NCBI RefSeq assembly: GCF_019393635.1
Contig: NC_057861.1
Span: forward strand, 741,820,732-741,884,731
Length of the DNA: 64,000 nucleotides
Direction of reading: 5' to 3'
Source: Dromiciops gliroides
Lineage: Eukaryota > Chordata > Mammalia > Microbiotheria > Microbiotheriidae
Part shown: piece after piece, positions 1 to 10,304 of the stretch
Numbering within the stretch: position 1 is the stretch's first letter
How the letters are laid out: each line of letters starts with the position of its first letter
Notes under the pieces: generated by a model
Told to the model about the DNA's origin: nothing
The model's database searches: none
Seen by the model: only the letters and a program-made list of their open reading frames with translations
Position numbers and translations under genes: made by a program

Positions 1-14
1 GGTGAAGGGAAGTC

Positions 15-140
15 AGCAAGCATGTCTAAATCACCCACTATGTGCCAGGCACTGTGCTAAGCACTGGCCATACAAGCAAGGCCCAAAGGCAGTCCCTGCC
101 CTCAGGAAGCTCACAGTCTAACAGGGGAGACAACATGTAA
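15..140 (-). mobile_element. L2-type LINE 3' end relic
   Basis: The stretch around TGTGCCAGGCACTGTGCTAA followed by a 'cagtccctgccctcaggaagctcacagtctaa'-like segment reads as the reverse complement of the L2 3' end. It is old and divergent. The same signature recurs at 16.7, 28.1, 32.3, 34.8, 36.1, 48.5 and 52.1 kb. Confidence 0.6.
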
Positions 141-149
141 ATAAAATGT

Positions 150-281
150 ATACAAACTATATAAAGATATATGTGTGCACATACATACAAAAATACATAT
201 ATCTGTGTGTGCATCACACACATGCATACACAGGTATGTATACCTGCATACAAATATATGTGGGTGTGTATGTATGCCCAC
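150..281. repeat. TG/TA-rich degenerate microsatellite, left part
   Basis: Alternating purine-pyrimidine sequence made of TATATG, TGTGTG and CATACA units. The same kind of sequence resumes at 660, so this is one simple repeat interrupted by the LTR at 282-655. Confidence 0.8.
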
Positions 282-655
282 TGTAACAATTGGAATGACG
301 CCACCTGCTGGAGACTTACTGTAGGAAAGCTCCGCTATGAGGTAAAGGTCTCTGAGGGCAAGATGATGTGTCTTTTCGTTCGTGTCAGGAAGTGACATTT
401 ACTTGTGAGAAGAAGAAGGAGGAGCCTGGCGCTCTGACTCTCTCTTTTTCCTGAGGACTCTGGGGCGGAGAAGGGAGCTAGAAATGCGCTCTCCCTTTAA
501 TAGATAGATGAATGTAGGCCTTTCTCTCTCTCTTTACCAAATTCTTATTCTCCTTAATAAATGCTTAAAAGTCTAACTCTTGCTAAAGCTTATAATTTAT
601 TGGTGACCACTCAATAGATATTTTAGACAATATAGCTAGAATTTTAGCCTTAACA
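282..655 (+). mobile_element. Solo LTR fossil, probably class I (ERV1-like)
   Basis: A 374-bp segment starts TG and ends CA, has an AATAAA poly(A) signal at 556-561, and is flanked by the same four bases (CCAC at 278-281 and 656-659), a duplication length usual for class I endogenous retroviruses. No internal viral sequence lies beside it, so it is a solo LTR left by recombination. It sits inside a microsatellite. From memory it resembles an LTR family common in marsupial genomes; the class is inferred from the TSD length. Confidence 0.65.
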
Positions 656-659
656 CCAC

Positions 660-862
660 AAATGTATATGTAGGTATGTGTATGCATGCACACAAATACA
701 CATATGTGTATACATATTCACACAAATATATATAGGTGTATAGGCATGCACACAAAAATACATAGGTATGTATGTGTGCATGCACGCAAATATGCATAGG
801 TACACACATATGCACAAATATACATTGTAGACGTGTATATACATATTCACACACACTTATGT
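660..862. repeat. TG/TA-rich degenerate microsatellite, right part
   Basis: Continuation of the simple repeat left of the LTR: runs of TATGTG, CACACAAATA and ATATATA units with no coding potential. Short ORFs here are repeat artefacts. Confidence 0.8.
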
Positions 863-2185
863 ACGGCAGTACAGAACAGTAGGTGCAGAACCACTCCCCC
901 TAAAAGCTGTGACACTCTCTCCCACCGGTACATGCAGAGTCCATGGGAAGGTGGGCTCAAATTCGAGAAAAAATGGGGCAAAAAGGAAACTGGAAGCTCT
1001 TGGTCTCAAGAGGTTCCCCTTAGACTTGGTATAGTTTCTTTCCCATATTGCTTATGGGGCCATGAATCCATATCTGGCCTGCTCTTGGCTCCCAATGCAG
1101 ACATTGCCATCAGCTGATCCAGGGTCACCACTAAGATTCTAATGAGAAGATGGGAAGTCCAAGATGCTCCAGACTGGTGGTGTCTGACTCAATTAGAAAC
1201 AGGCACCTCTAAACCACACTTAAGTATGTGGGCCACATACAGACTTGGAAAACCACGTATTCTTCTCATCTATGTATTTTTATTTCTTTTGTCAAATATT
1301 TCCCTCGGGAGGGTTAGCTAGAACACTCTTCCCCTTGTCCATGGGATCCAAACTTCACCAGATGCTCAAATAACTTCAGTTCTAATTAGCTTTATGTTTT
1401 ACAGGCAATCCCTAAAGGTGTGGCCAAGTTTCCTCAGTCAATCCAAATAATTGCAAGGACTTTTCCCACTTAGTTTTAAATCTACGAATGAGACTGGGTG
1501 GTTGAGACTGGTTCTCATCCCCATTAAGGTATACAGGGTACATATGTATACATGGAGAGGTGCAGACATAGTTCTCTGTGAAGTAGGGATGGGGAGAAGG
1601 GAGAAAAGGAGGATGAGGAGAAGAAATCAGGGCACTGCTTATCAGCGGACAGTATCAGGACAGGCTTCACAGAGGCATCCTGTACAAAACCATTTCCCCC
1701 TAAAAGACTGTGATGTGCTCTCCTACCAGCACATATGGGGAAAGTGAGTGTGTATGCAAAGGGGTGTCCCACAGCTCCTGGTAGAAGGCAAGTGCTTTTC
1801 TCCCTTTCTCCTTCCTTAAAGGCTCTTGGCACAGAAGAACCAGGTAATAATTCAAGTCAATTCAACATGAATTCCGACGTTAGGAAAACAAGACAAAAAC
1901 CTAACAGCTGCTGCCTTCACGTAGCTTCCATTTTGCCACCTATATGAGGGTTCTACTCTCCCAACCTGAAGAATAGGGAAAAGGTGACTCAGCAGAACTC
2001 AGGTCTATTGACAGAAATGAGCATCCTTCCTAAACTGTCACTGCTGACAACATGGAATAGGACACCAGTGGGGGCTCAAGCCAATAACATTAGGGAAGAG
2101 ATAGGGCTAAAATCTTTAAGGTTACCCCTAGCTCCCTGATAGGATAATGGGGCAAACCTCACTCTGAGTGAACCCAGAGGTTACA
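863..2185. other. No gene seen; duplicated ~50-bp module
   Basis: No exon-like ORF or recognised transposon. Segments 886-934 and 1686-1734 resemble each other (both contain CCCCCTAAAAG, then a TGTGA and a CTCTC-CACC-type run) and are exactly 800 bp apart. They may be two ends or two copies of an unrecognised repeat. Confidence 0.4.
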
Positions 2186-2189
2186 CACC

Positions 2190-2400
2190 ACTTATACAAG
2201 GTCTGCAAAGTCCTTTACCTGTGTCATCTCCTTTAGTCCTCCCAACATCCCCGTGAGGCAGGTGTCACTGTCGTCCCTATCTTACAATTCACAGACAGGT
2301 TAAGTGAGGTGGCCATCCTCACAAAGCTGGTAAGTGTCTGAGGCAGGGTTTTTGAATCTGGTCTTCTAAACTTTAATGTCTGTATTCACAGTTCTATTTC
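2190..2400 (-). mobile_element. MIR CORE-SINE relic
   Basis: Order of motifs is that of an inverted MIR: 'tcatctcctttagtcctcccaacatcccc', 'gaggcaggtgtcactgtc', 'acagacaggttaagtgag', 'gtaagtgtctgaggcaggg'. Strongly diverged and ancient. Confidence 0.7.
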
Positions 2401-3640
2401 CCACGTCCCCTGTCTTAAGGAAAGGATTGACCTGGCTGCATCTCGACATCCACATTTCATGGGCTAGAAGATGAGAAGGAACCCTTTATTCTTAGTGGAT
2501 AGATCTTTTCAGTCTTTCAGCAGGGTTATTGTAGGGAGAAGGGAGAAACCAGTTATTGAGAATACTTCAAGTTCTTGGGAGTGGAGGTGGCGGGGAGGGA
2601 GACATGATTAATCCCAGGAATTCCTAGCCTCAGAAGAGAGCATGCAACAGTGCTAACAATTTGCCCTGAAGTGGTGATCGCAGACAAACTCAAGGTCTGG
2701 GCAAGTCTCTCCCCCTCACCTCTGGCTCCTACTAATTAAGTCAGGGTTTAACCAGTCCCAACCACAACTTGGCACTTATAAAGTCAAGCCAACTTGCCCC
2801 CAGGGGCCCTCACTGGCTTCAGATTTCTCACTTGTGTACCTTGCCCTCCATATTTCTCAGACTACTTTAGGGAGTATTGTCTTGGACTAATGGACCTTAT
2901 TTCCTCATGATTGACCCTCCATATCTGACCACTGCCCAGTCAGTCTGGCAGACAGAGTTGCAGGATCCTTGAGGACTGCGATTTTTGTTTACATTGTTCT
3001 AGCTTTCTTTTATATGAAGTCTCTAATTACCTGTTGTTGGTGTTTTTTTTTTTCTGAAGGTCATCCTTTAATGAGCTTCCAGAAATAAGATGGCCAATTA
3101 GATTAAGGTCTCTGGTACTGGGGAAAAGAAGCTGTTTTTACACGACTGCTTGGGGCTTCTGGAGGAAGAAAAAGGCAGCATATAAATCCAAGGGTTTATT
3201 ATCATCATCAAAATGATTCGTCCCATAATTATATATAATGGGCACCACACTGGGCCAGGAGCAGCTCTCTTTGTTGTCTCCAAAAAGTGTACTTGAGTTT
3301 TCTCACTTGTACCGTAAAAAGGTTACCCATGCAAGGAGATTGTTTCTGTAAGGGTTCCCGTGTGGTAAATGCATTTCATCCAGAGCACATGTGGGGCTAG
3401 TGAACCCACTGGATGACAGGCAGGATCCCCAGAGATTCTGACAGTCCAGAACACTGGGCTGCACTGAATAAAATGAACGTGAACAGGGATAACCGTCAAG
3501 TTTTAAACAACTGGGTTGGAGAAATGGCCATACAAGAAATACAAGATGGGGGAGAGGTGGTGAGGTAGCACATTGTCTGACAAAGATCTCAGGGCTTTAT
3601 TGGCACGGGGTAGGGCAGTACCAATATAGGGAGAGGCAAG
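2401..3640. other. No gene or recognised repeat
   Basis: About 1.2 kb with mixed composition, a short T run near 3045 and an AT-rich patch near 3195-3240. I see no splice-flanked ORF, no SINE boxes and no LINE homology. Confidence 0.4.
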
Positions 3641-3644
3641 GGTA

Positions 3645-3905
3645 CTGAGAAAACAAGCATTTATGAAAGCAACTTCCATCTGCTAGACACTGTGCTAATG
3701 CTTTATAAATTATGATCTCATTAGATCCTCACAACAACCCTTGGAAGTAGCTTCTATTTCTATTACTGTTTTACAGTTTGGGAAATTGAGGTGAAACAGG
3801 AGGTTAAGGAGACTTTGTCCAGGAGTCCAGTAACTGTCTAAGGCTAGATTTGAACTCAGTTCTTCTTGACTCTAGGTCCAACACCTTATATGTTGACTCA
3901 CCTAG
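3645..3905 (-). mobile_element. MIR CORE-SINE relic
   Basis: Inverted MIR order: 'ctagacactgtgctaatgcttt', 'tctcattagatcctcacaacaaccc', 'ttttacagtttgggaaattgaggtg', 'aggctagatttgaactcag'. Confidence 0.75.
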
Positions 3906-4149
3906 CAAGCTCAATAGTAGTCAACAATGTAATTTGGCAGCCAAAAAAACAGGAACTCAATTGTTGGCTGTGTTAAAAGAGGCATAACATGCTGTTCTAG
4001 AGGGGTGATGGTCTAAGTGCAGGTGGAGTTTTCTTCTCCATTCTAGGCACCACGTTTTAGGAAGGACGTTGATCAGGACAGAGGAGTGTAGCCAGAAGGA
4101 ATGCGGAGAGTTTTGAATCCATGCCCTATGAGGAAGGAAGGAATTGGGG

Positions 4150-4475
4150 ATCCTTAAGCTGGAAAAAAAGAAGGTTCCTGGGAAACATGAGAGCTGCCAT
4201 CGAGTATCTCAGGTGGTGCCAGACAGACTAGACTCGTCTTGGTTGGTCCTAGAACGAATAGTTAAGAGGTGGAAATCTCAAAGATGCCCCTTTAGACTTG
4301 ACGTCAGGGAAAACTTCCTTAGCACTGGAGCTCCCCCAAAGCAGAACGAGGTGCTTTGGGAAGCAGTGAGATCCCCGCTGCGGGAAGTCTTCAGGTAAAT
4401 TCTGGGTGTCCCCCTGATGGATGTGTTGTAGAGGAAATCCTTTTCCAGTCAGGATTGGACCAGAGGGCAACAAAG
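4150..4475 (+). mobile_element. CR1/L3-type LINE 3' relic
   Basis: Contains the order typical of the CR1/L3 3' end: 'agctgccatcgagtatct', 'gacttgacgtcagggaaaacttcctta', 'gtgctttgggaagcagtgagatcccc', 'ggatgtgttgtagaggaaatcc', 'gattggaccagagggc'. An ORF across it is a shadow. Confidence 0.6.
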
Positions 4476-4727
4476 GCACCTCCCACATCTGAGACTCTGT
4501 GGCCCAGCATGGCATCAAGTACAGAGGGTGGTGCTTGTCCCATCCTTAGATTCGTGGGTCCTTCTTTGTGGCCATAGGCACCCCCCTCCATTGAGCCGAG
4601 TCGCCAAACAGAGAAACGGGAAAGGCATTCTTGGTGAAATTGGGTATTATATTGAGAGCGCGATGGATAATGGTGCCATTTGGGAGCAAATTGAGTTAGC
4701 CATCCCGGGGGCCATCCTTATGGAAGT

Positions 4728-4830
4728 AACGTGCTGGTTTTGTCCTTTGTTCTTGAAGAGGACCATGACAGATGTCATGACTTGTACTGAATTTGATTTA
4801 AGTGAGGAAGGGCTGGCTGCTGAGTGATCG
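4728..4830 (-). mobile_element. Unclassified interspersed repeat, family X fragment
   Basis: Inverted copy of the end of a repeat also seen at 8733-8880, 17190-17885 and 37440-37990: 'tttgttcttgaagaggaccatgacagatgtcatgac', then 'tgaatttgatttaagtgaggaagggctg'. I recognise it as recurring here but cannot name it. Confidence 0.5.
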
Positions 4831-5370
4831 GGTTTCAGACCTTGACCGTCCATGAAAGGGAGAAAAGATGTCACTTGTTCTCAATCTGGGATCAGTAAAG
4901 GAATAGAGAGGAAGAGAGGACGCTAAGAATCCCCCCTTTTCTAGACTCTATTAATGTTTTGTTTATCCTGGAAACATGATGGGTGTGTGTATTCAAGCAT
5001 ATAAAGGGTATCTTATGAAAGAAAGATTGGCCTTGTCCTCTTGGACCCCAGGGGGCAGGACCTGAAAGAGACCAATTTGGGAAAAACTTCCCACAATTTG
5101 AGCTGTCCCAGGAGGTATCTTTGTACAAATTGTTCGAGAGAAAATTGGTTCCACCTCCTTGGAGCACTTGTCAGATCTGTCACAGAGAGAACTCTGACTT
5201 ACGTATTAGGCACGGTCCCTGAGGTGCTTCCACATGTGAAATTCTGATTCTGAAATATGATGTCTTTGTCCAAAGACCAACAAAGAAGCAGCTCACTAGT
5301 GCAAGGGGGCAGTCAGGCAAATTTGAGGTTCAAATCCTACACGCCCTATGAACCCTGGGGGCAATGTACA
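4831..5370. other. No gene seen
   Basis: No exon-like ORF. The part around 5055-5130 (aaaaacttcccacaatttgagctgtcc) faintly resembles a CR1/L3 end but is too diverged to call. Confidence 0.35.
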
Positions 5371-5580
5371 GCTTAGGGGTTCAGTGGATGGAACACTGGG
5401 CCTGGAGTCAGGAAGACTCATCTTCACATGTTCAAATCTAGCTTCAGACACTTAAAGGGCAAGCCACTAATCCTGCTTAGCCTCAGTTTCCTTATCTGTA
5501 AAATGAGCAGGAGAAGAAATAATAAACCAGTATAGTATCTCTGCCAAGAAAAACCCAAATGGGGTCAAGACCAGTTGGAC
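5371..5580 (+). mobile_element. Mar1-type SINE with RTE/BovB-like tail
   Basis: tRNA-like head (GTGGATGGAACACTGGGCCT), CORE segment ending 'ctcagtttccttatctgtaaaatgag', then 'tatctctgccaagaaaaacccaaatggggtc', the 3' tail shared with BovB-type LINEs. Old copy, directly followed by a younger SINE. Confidence 0.75.
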
Positions 5581-5581
5581 A

Positions 5582-5733
5582 GGGGGGCGGCTGGGTGGTG
5601 CAGTGGATAGAGCACCGGCCCTGGAGTCAGGAGGACCTGAGTTCAAATCCGGCCTCAAACACTTGACACTCACTAGCTGTGTGACCCTGGGCAAGTCACT
5701 TAACCGCCATTGCCCTGGGGGGGAAAAAAAAAA
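5582..5733 (+). mobile_element. Short tRNA-derived CORE-SINE, poly(A)-tailed
   Basis: Complete copy: A box in GGTGGTGCAGTGGATAGAGC, B box GTTCAAATCC, CORE 'tagctgtgtgaccctgggcaagtcactta', A-rich tail. This is the dominant SINE of the window, probably mobilised by L1. Subfamily (SINE1/WSINE-like) not assigned. Confidence 0.9.
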
Positions 5734-5756
5734 GAAGCAGGACTAGAGGTCTGGGG

Positions 5757-5887
5757 ATTCTTGCTACTTCCAAATCTCTCTGTCTCTCTGTCTCTCTCCT
5801 CTCTCTTTCCCTCCTCCCTCCCTCCTTCCCTCTCTTGGTCTCTCTCTGTCTTTCTCCCTCCTCCCTCTCCCCTTCTCTGCTTCTCAC

Positions 5888-5888
<1 letters not shown>
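5757..5888. repeat. Polypyrimidine (CT-rich) tract
   Basis: Some 130 bp of almost pure C/T on the + strand, running into the CA repeat. Could form triplex structures; no coding value. Confidence 0.85.

Positions 5889-5889
<1 letters not shown>

Positions 5890-5930
<41 letters not shown>
5890..5930. repeat. (CA)n microsatellite, about 20 units
   Basis: Uninterrupted CA dinucleotides over 41 bp, likely to vary in length between individuals. Confidence 0.95.
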
Positions 5931-5933
<3 letters not shown>

Positions 5934-6224
5934 CTCAGGGTAGTAGAAAGATGGATGCAAGGAGGCTGGTGAAAAATATCATTGAGAAAATGCATGACAA
6001 GGAGAGAAGTGGGCCAATCATTCTCTTATTAACATGGAGATCTTTTCCCGTAGAAAATAGAACTAATAGAACCACAAAAGATTTGCACAATACGCCAAGA
6101 TATATTAAGTGCCAGGCACATAGTAGGCACTTAATAAATGCTAGTTTGCTGACAGAGGCAGCAAATATTGTACTTGAAGCTAAAAAGACTCCGGTTTAAA
6201 GGTCATTCAAACAATTTTTGGAAA

Positions 6225-6905
6225 TTCTTATTTTATTTTTCCAATGAACAAAAATTTATTTTCTCTCCCTCCTATCTCATCCACTGGGGGGCGAGGGGGG
6301 TGGAGATAAGAAAAACCCTTGTAACAAATATGCATAGTCAAGCAAAATTAAATTCCTACACTGTTGTTCTTTCAGTCATTTTCAGTCATGTCCGACTCTT
6401 CATGACCCCATTTGGGGTTTTCTTGGCAAAGACACTGGAGGTTTGCCATTTCTTTCTCCAGCTCATGTTACAGATGAGGAAACTAAGGCAAACAGAGTCA
6501 AGTGACTTGCTCAGAGTCACACAGCTAGTAAGTGAGGCTGGATTTGAACTCAGGTTTTCCAGACTCTGGGCCTGGCATTCTATCCACTCTGCCACCTAGC
6601 GGCCACTAATTTCTACACTGGCCATGTCCAAAAGTAAATGTCTCATTCTGCACATTGAGTCAGGAGGTAGGAAGCCCACTTCATCCTCAGGCCTTGGAAA
6701 TCATAGCGCAAAGTTGCATTGATCAGATTTTCTAAGTCTTTCAAAACTGTTTGTTTTGACAGTGTTGTTCCTGTAGAACCCATTCTGGTTTAGCTCATTT
6801 CACTCTGCATCAGTTCACATAAACCTTTCAAACTGTCCCTTTCATCATTTCTTATGGCACAAGACTATTCCATGATATTCCTATAATTTACTTGGTCATC
6901 CCTTA
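6225..6905 (-). mobile_element. L1-type LINE 3' end, split by a SINE
   Basis: Reads as inverted L1 3' sequence: 'tttattttctctccctcctatctcatcc', 'acaaatatgcatagtcaagcaaaatt', and after the SINE 'ctcatttcactctgcatcagttcac' and 'tcatcatttcttatggcacaagactattcc'. The same layout occurs at 18055, 29735, 38190, 57094 and 59805. Confidence 0.7.
6363..6607 (-). mobile_element. Mar1-type SINE with BovB-like tail, inside L1
   Basis: Inverted copy: BovB-like tail 'gtcatgtccgactcttcatgaccccatttgg', CORE, then tRNA-like head ending near 6603. TSD AATTCCTACACT (6351-6362) and AATTTCTACACT (6608-6619), one mismatch. Confidence 0.85.
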
Positions 6906-6929
6906 GTTCCATGAACACTTTAGACAACG

Positions 6930-7113
6930 ATCAGTCGTGTGTCTGTGGACAAGTCACATAATCTCTCCGAACCTCCGTTTCTCTGTCTATAGAATGAGTA
7001 CAGCAAGAACACCAACCTCACAGGGTTAGAGTAAGGATCAAGTGAGATGATAGAGGTAAAGTACTTTGCAAACCTTAAAACACCATTTCAATGGCAGCTA
7101 CTATTATTATCAG
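6930..7113 (+). mobile_element. MIR CORE-SINE relic
   Basis: Contains 'gtgtctgtggacaagtcacataatctctccgaacctc', 'gtctatagaatgag' and 'gatcaagtgagatgatagaggtaaagtactttgcaaacc', the MIR CORE and 3' part. Confidence 0.75.
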
Positions 7114-7382
7114 TCTACTATTTGACTGGAACTGTAATGTTTGGGTTCTGCTAATGCTAATATCAAAAGACAGGCGGAAAAAAAAAATACAGGCGGCTAT
7201 AGCCAGAGAATTCATTGCCTAGTGCAAAGGCTCCCAACCTTTCTCAATCCCCGTAGCCTTTGCTGTACAGTAAATCTTCTTATGTATTCATTATGAAAAA
7301 GAAATCATTTCTACCATTTACCATGCATGGGCACAAAAGATAAAATAAAGAGGTGAATTAATTTTTCAGAAAAAAAGCAATT

Positions 7383-7549
7383 TGGGGTGGGGGGGCAGCT
7401 AGGTGGTGCAGTGGATAAAGCACTAGCCCTGGATTCAGTAGGACCTGAGTTCAAATCTAGCCTCAGACACTTGACACTTACTAGCTGTGTGACCCTGGGC
7501 AAGTCACTTAACCCTCATTGCCCCGCAAAAAAAAGGGGGGGGCTGCTAC
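7383..7549 (+). mobile_element. Short CORE-SINE with TSD
   Basis: Full copy with A and B boxes and A-rich tail followed by a G run. TSD AAAAAAGCAATT at 7371-7382 and 7550-7561, no mismatch. Confidence 0.92.
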
Positions 7550-7561
7550 AAAAAAGCAATT

Positions 7562-8185
7562 GGTGGATAGCAACTTTTTTGCACTGATACATCTATTTTT
7601 GGAATATTTAAATAGAATACAATAGTTATTTGTTATATATTCCCCATCTCTATTTGACATACTCCTCATAGTTTTGGGGGGACACATATCTCTGCTTGAG
7701 AATCCTTGGTTTGGTGGCCAACCTACTGGTGATGAGGTTTTTTTGGTTTGGTTTAGTTTGGTTTTTTTGTGCTTAATTAGTTTAATCATCAGGAAGCCAA
7801 CTGCATCAGTCACTAGTCCTTGAACGAAGCACCTATACTCTGCTGGTACGGCCTTTGAGAGCCCCTAAAGTCACCTCTACTCCATCCAAAAGCATTGGAG
7901 TAGGATTGTATATATTAGAGATAAGGGGAAACAGATGGCCAACTATGTGTGCAGCAGTGGGACCCACAAAATGTGAGAAGAGGTAGCAGAGGGTCTCTGG
8001 GCTATTGGGTGGATCCTCTGGGGAGGTGTTGTGGGTGAGAGTGTTTGAGAATCATGGAGTAGGTGAAGGTAGGTATGGGTGGACCACAATATTCACCATT
8101 GGAGGCAATGCCTAGAGAAATGAGAATGGAGATGCACTGAGGCAGGGCAATATCATAAACCAGTTGCACAAACATTCTCCATTCT
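7562..8185. other. No gene seen
   Basis: T/G-rich low-complexity stretch near 7735-7770, otherwise unremarkable sequence without exon-like ORFs. Confidence 0.4.
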
Positions 8186-8189
8186 TCTC

Positions 8190-8440
8190 TGGACTTTCTC
8201 TACCAGGTCACTGTGACCCCCTCACCCTGGAAGTTCACTCAACTCCTGCAGCCCTTTCTGCTCAACAGTCAAGTATTTCCTTTTCTAGGCCACCAGCCAT
8301 TGTGACTCTCTGGACTTTCTCCATTAGATAGGTATCTTCTCCCTTCCCTCTGCCCCAGATTTGTGGCTTCCTTGAAGGCAGGAACTGTTTAATATTTGCT
8401 TGTATTTGTCTTCCCAGAATTTAGTAGGTCTGGGGAGTTG
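8190..8440 (+). mobile_element. L2-type LINE 3' end relic
   Basis: Pattern 'ttccttgaaggcaggaactgttt..atttgtcttcccagaatttagtaggt' is an L2 3' end; the upstream part is weakly matched. Confidence 0.45.
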
Positions 8441-8566
8441 GGGAGAGAGAATGAGCTTAGTTTTGACAGGTCAGACAAACAGATCAAGATTTCTAAGGGT
8501 AGGTTTCAATGAATCAACAAGCATTTATTAATAAACCACTAAGTGTCAGGTCCTTGCTAAGGATTG

Positions 8567-8732
8567 GGTTTTGTTTGTTTGTTTGTTTGTTTTTGTGAGG
8601 CAATGAGGGTTAAGTGACTTGCCCAGGGTCACACGACTAGTAAGTGTCAAGTGTCTGAGGTCAGATTTGAATTCAGGTCCTCCCGAATCCAGGGCCGGTG
8701 CTTTATCCACTGTGCCACCTAGCTGCCCCCAA
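8567..8732 (-). mobile_element. Short CORE-SINE
   Basis: Inverted full copy, T/G-rich tail complement (TTTG)n at the left, SINE head complement 'ccacctagctgccccc' at the right. It follows a short L2-like piece (8508-8566). Confidence 0.9.
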
Positions 8733-8880
8733 TTGTTATTGGTGTTTGTCCAGGGTACAGTGAATTGGATTTAAGTGAGGGAGGGCTGTGCAAGATCACC
8801 AGCCTCATTCTCCCCTCCAGAGCCATCTGGGTCCAGTGGCAAGATATACCTCAGGATGACTGGAAATGGCCCAGGATGTT
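8733..8880 (-). mobile_element. Unclassified interspersed repeat, family X fragment
   Basis: Shares 'gaattggatttaagtgagggagggctg' with the copy at 4728 and continues into 'agagccatctgggtccagtggcaagatatacctcagg'. Bounded by SINEs on both sides. Confidence 0.5.
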
Positions 8881-8980
8881 TAAGGCAATTGGGGTTGTGA
8901 CGTGCCCAGGGTCACACAGTGTCTAAGTGAGATCTGAATTCAGGTCAGTGCTCTATCCACTGTGCCACCTAGGTGCCCTG
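8881..8980 (-). mobile_element. Old, shortened CORE-SINE
   Basis: Inverted SINE with about 40 bp missing from the middle; retains 'cagggtcacacag' and 'ctctatccactgtgccacctaggtgccc'. Confidence 0.75.
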
Positions 8981-9202
8981 GGAACAGAGCAGATGGAAGA
9001 GGGCAATACTTCTAGCTGGAGGAGTAGGTGAGACTAAGAAGGGTTTCCACCCTCAAGTGATATTTGAGCTGAGTCATGAAGGAAGTGAAGGATTCTGAGA
9101 GGGGGAAGGGAGGAGGGAGAACATCAATCAATCAACATTTCTCAAGCACCTGCAATGTGTGGGTCACTGTGCTAAATGGCGGCAGTCTAGGCATAGGGAC
9201 AA

Positions 9203-9215
9203 GGGGGGGGGGGGG
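9203..9215. repeat. 13-nt poly(G) run
   Basis: Thirteen consecutive G bases inside the L2 relic. One of several unusually long G runs in this window. Confidence 0.9.
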
Positions 9216-9562
9216 TGAAGATACAACCAGTGTAAAGGCAAAGAGATGGGGGATGGAGTGTCTGTTCTATTTGCAGATTGACAAAGAGGCCAGTGTGGCT
9301 GGATTGAAGAGTGTGCGCATGGGAGGAAAGGCTAAAGAGATTTAAAAAGTAGGAAGGGTCAAACCATTTGATCCCAGAGGCAACAGGAAGCTACAGAAGA
9401 AAGGTCAAGAGGAGGGATAGAGATTAAGTGTCATTTGCATAGAGCAAATGTCCCGGGAGTGGCTGAGATCACCGGGAGAGTGAGTTCAGAGAGGGGAGGG
9501 GCAAAGACAAACCATTAAGGAATATTCTCTTTACCGAGTGGGTAAGAGGTTGAGGTTTGGGA

Positions 9563-9710
9563 AGCCCTGTGGGATGGAACTCTGGCTCTGCAGACAGAGG
9601 ACCTGGCTTCACATCTTGCCTCTAATGCCTGTTATCTATGTGTACTCCAACAAGACACATAACCTCCTGGGTTTCAGTTTCATCATTTGTAAAATGAGAG
9701 CGAGAGAGAA
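9563..9710 (+). mobile_element. MIR CORE-SINE relic
   Basis: 'ctctggctctgcagacagaggacctggc', 'taacctcctgggtttcagtttcatcatttgtaaaatgag' follow MIR order. Confidence 0.65.
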
Positions 9711-9912
9711 CATTAACAAAAATGGGGTGATCAACAAACAATGTCAACAGCTGCAGAAAGGTCAAGGATGAAGACTTAGAAAAGACCATTGGATGTGCCA
9801 GTCAGGTGGGCATGGATGACCTTTGAGAGGTCATCTTCAGAAGAGTGAATATGACTGGAGCTCAGTCCCAAGGCATACCCAACCTTTTCAAAAAGTTTAG
9901 CAAAGCGGGGGC

Positions 9913-9941
9913 GGGGGGGGGGGGGGGGGGGGGGGGGGGGG
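9913..9941. repeat. 29-nt uninterrupted poly(G) tract
   Basis: A run of 29 G, preceded by CGGGGGC and followed by GTGTTA and a further G run that leads into a SINE head. Strong G-quadruplex potential; its true length in the genome is uncertain because such runs are error-prone in sequencing. Confidence 0.9.
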
Positions 9942-9944
9942 TGT

Positions 9945-10123
9945 TAGGGGGGGGGGCAGCTAGGTGGCGCAGTGGATAAAGCACTGGCCCTGGATTCAGG
10001 AGGACCTGAGTTCAAATGTGACCTCAGACACTTAACACTTACTAGCTGTGTGACCCTGGGCAAGTCACTTAACCCTCATTGCCCCACCAAGCAAACAAAA
10101 AACAAACAACAAAAAAAAAAAGT
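9945..10123 (+). mobile_element. Short CORE-SINE
   Basis: Complete copy with tail 'caagcaaacaaaaaacaaacaac' plus A run. Flanking AAAAGTTTA recurs on both sides, giving a short candidate TSD. Confidence 0.9.
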
Positions 10124-10135
10124 TTAAGGCAATTG

Positions 10136-10304
10136 GGGGGGGGGGGGGGGAGCTAGGTGGCCCAGTGGATAGAGCACTGGCCCTAGATTCAGGAGGACCT
10201 GAATTCAAATCCGACCTTAGACACTTGACATTTACTAGCTGTGTGACCCTGGGCAAGTCACTTAACCCTCATTGCCCAGAAAAAACAAACAAACAAACAA
10301 AAGT
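10136..10304 (+). mobile_element. Short CORE-SINE, second of a tandem pair
   Basis: Same orientation as the copy 13 bp upstream, again with a long G run (about 14) before the head and an (AAAC)n tail. Confidence 0.9.

Noticed and set aside
7-400. Cys/Tyr-rich small proteins from the left edge
   Set aside because: They are translations of the TG/TA microsatellite and LTR.
5467-5694. Recurring ORFs on either strand giving peptides such as PRVTQLVSVKCLRPDLNSG
   Set aside because: They are translations of the short CORE-SINE; the same peptide appears at every inverted copy across the window.
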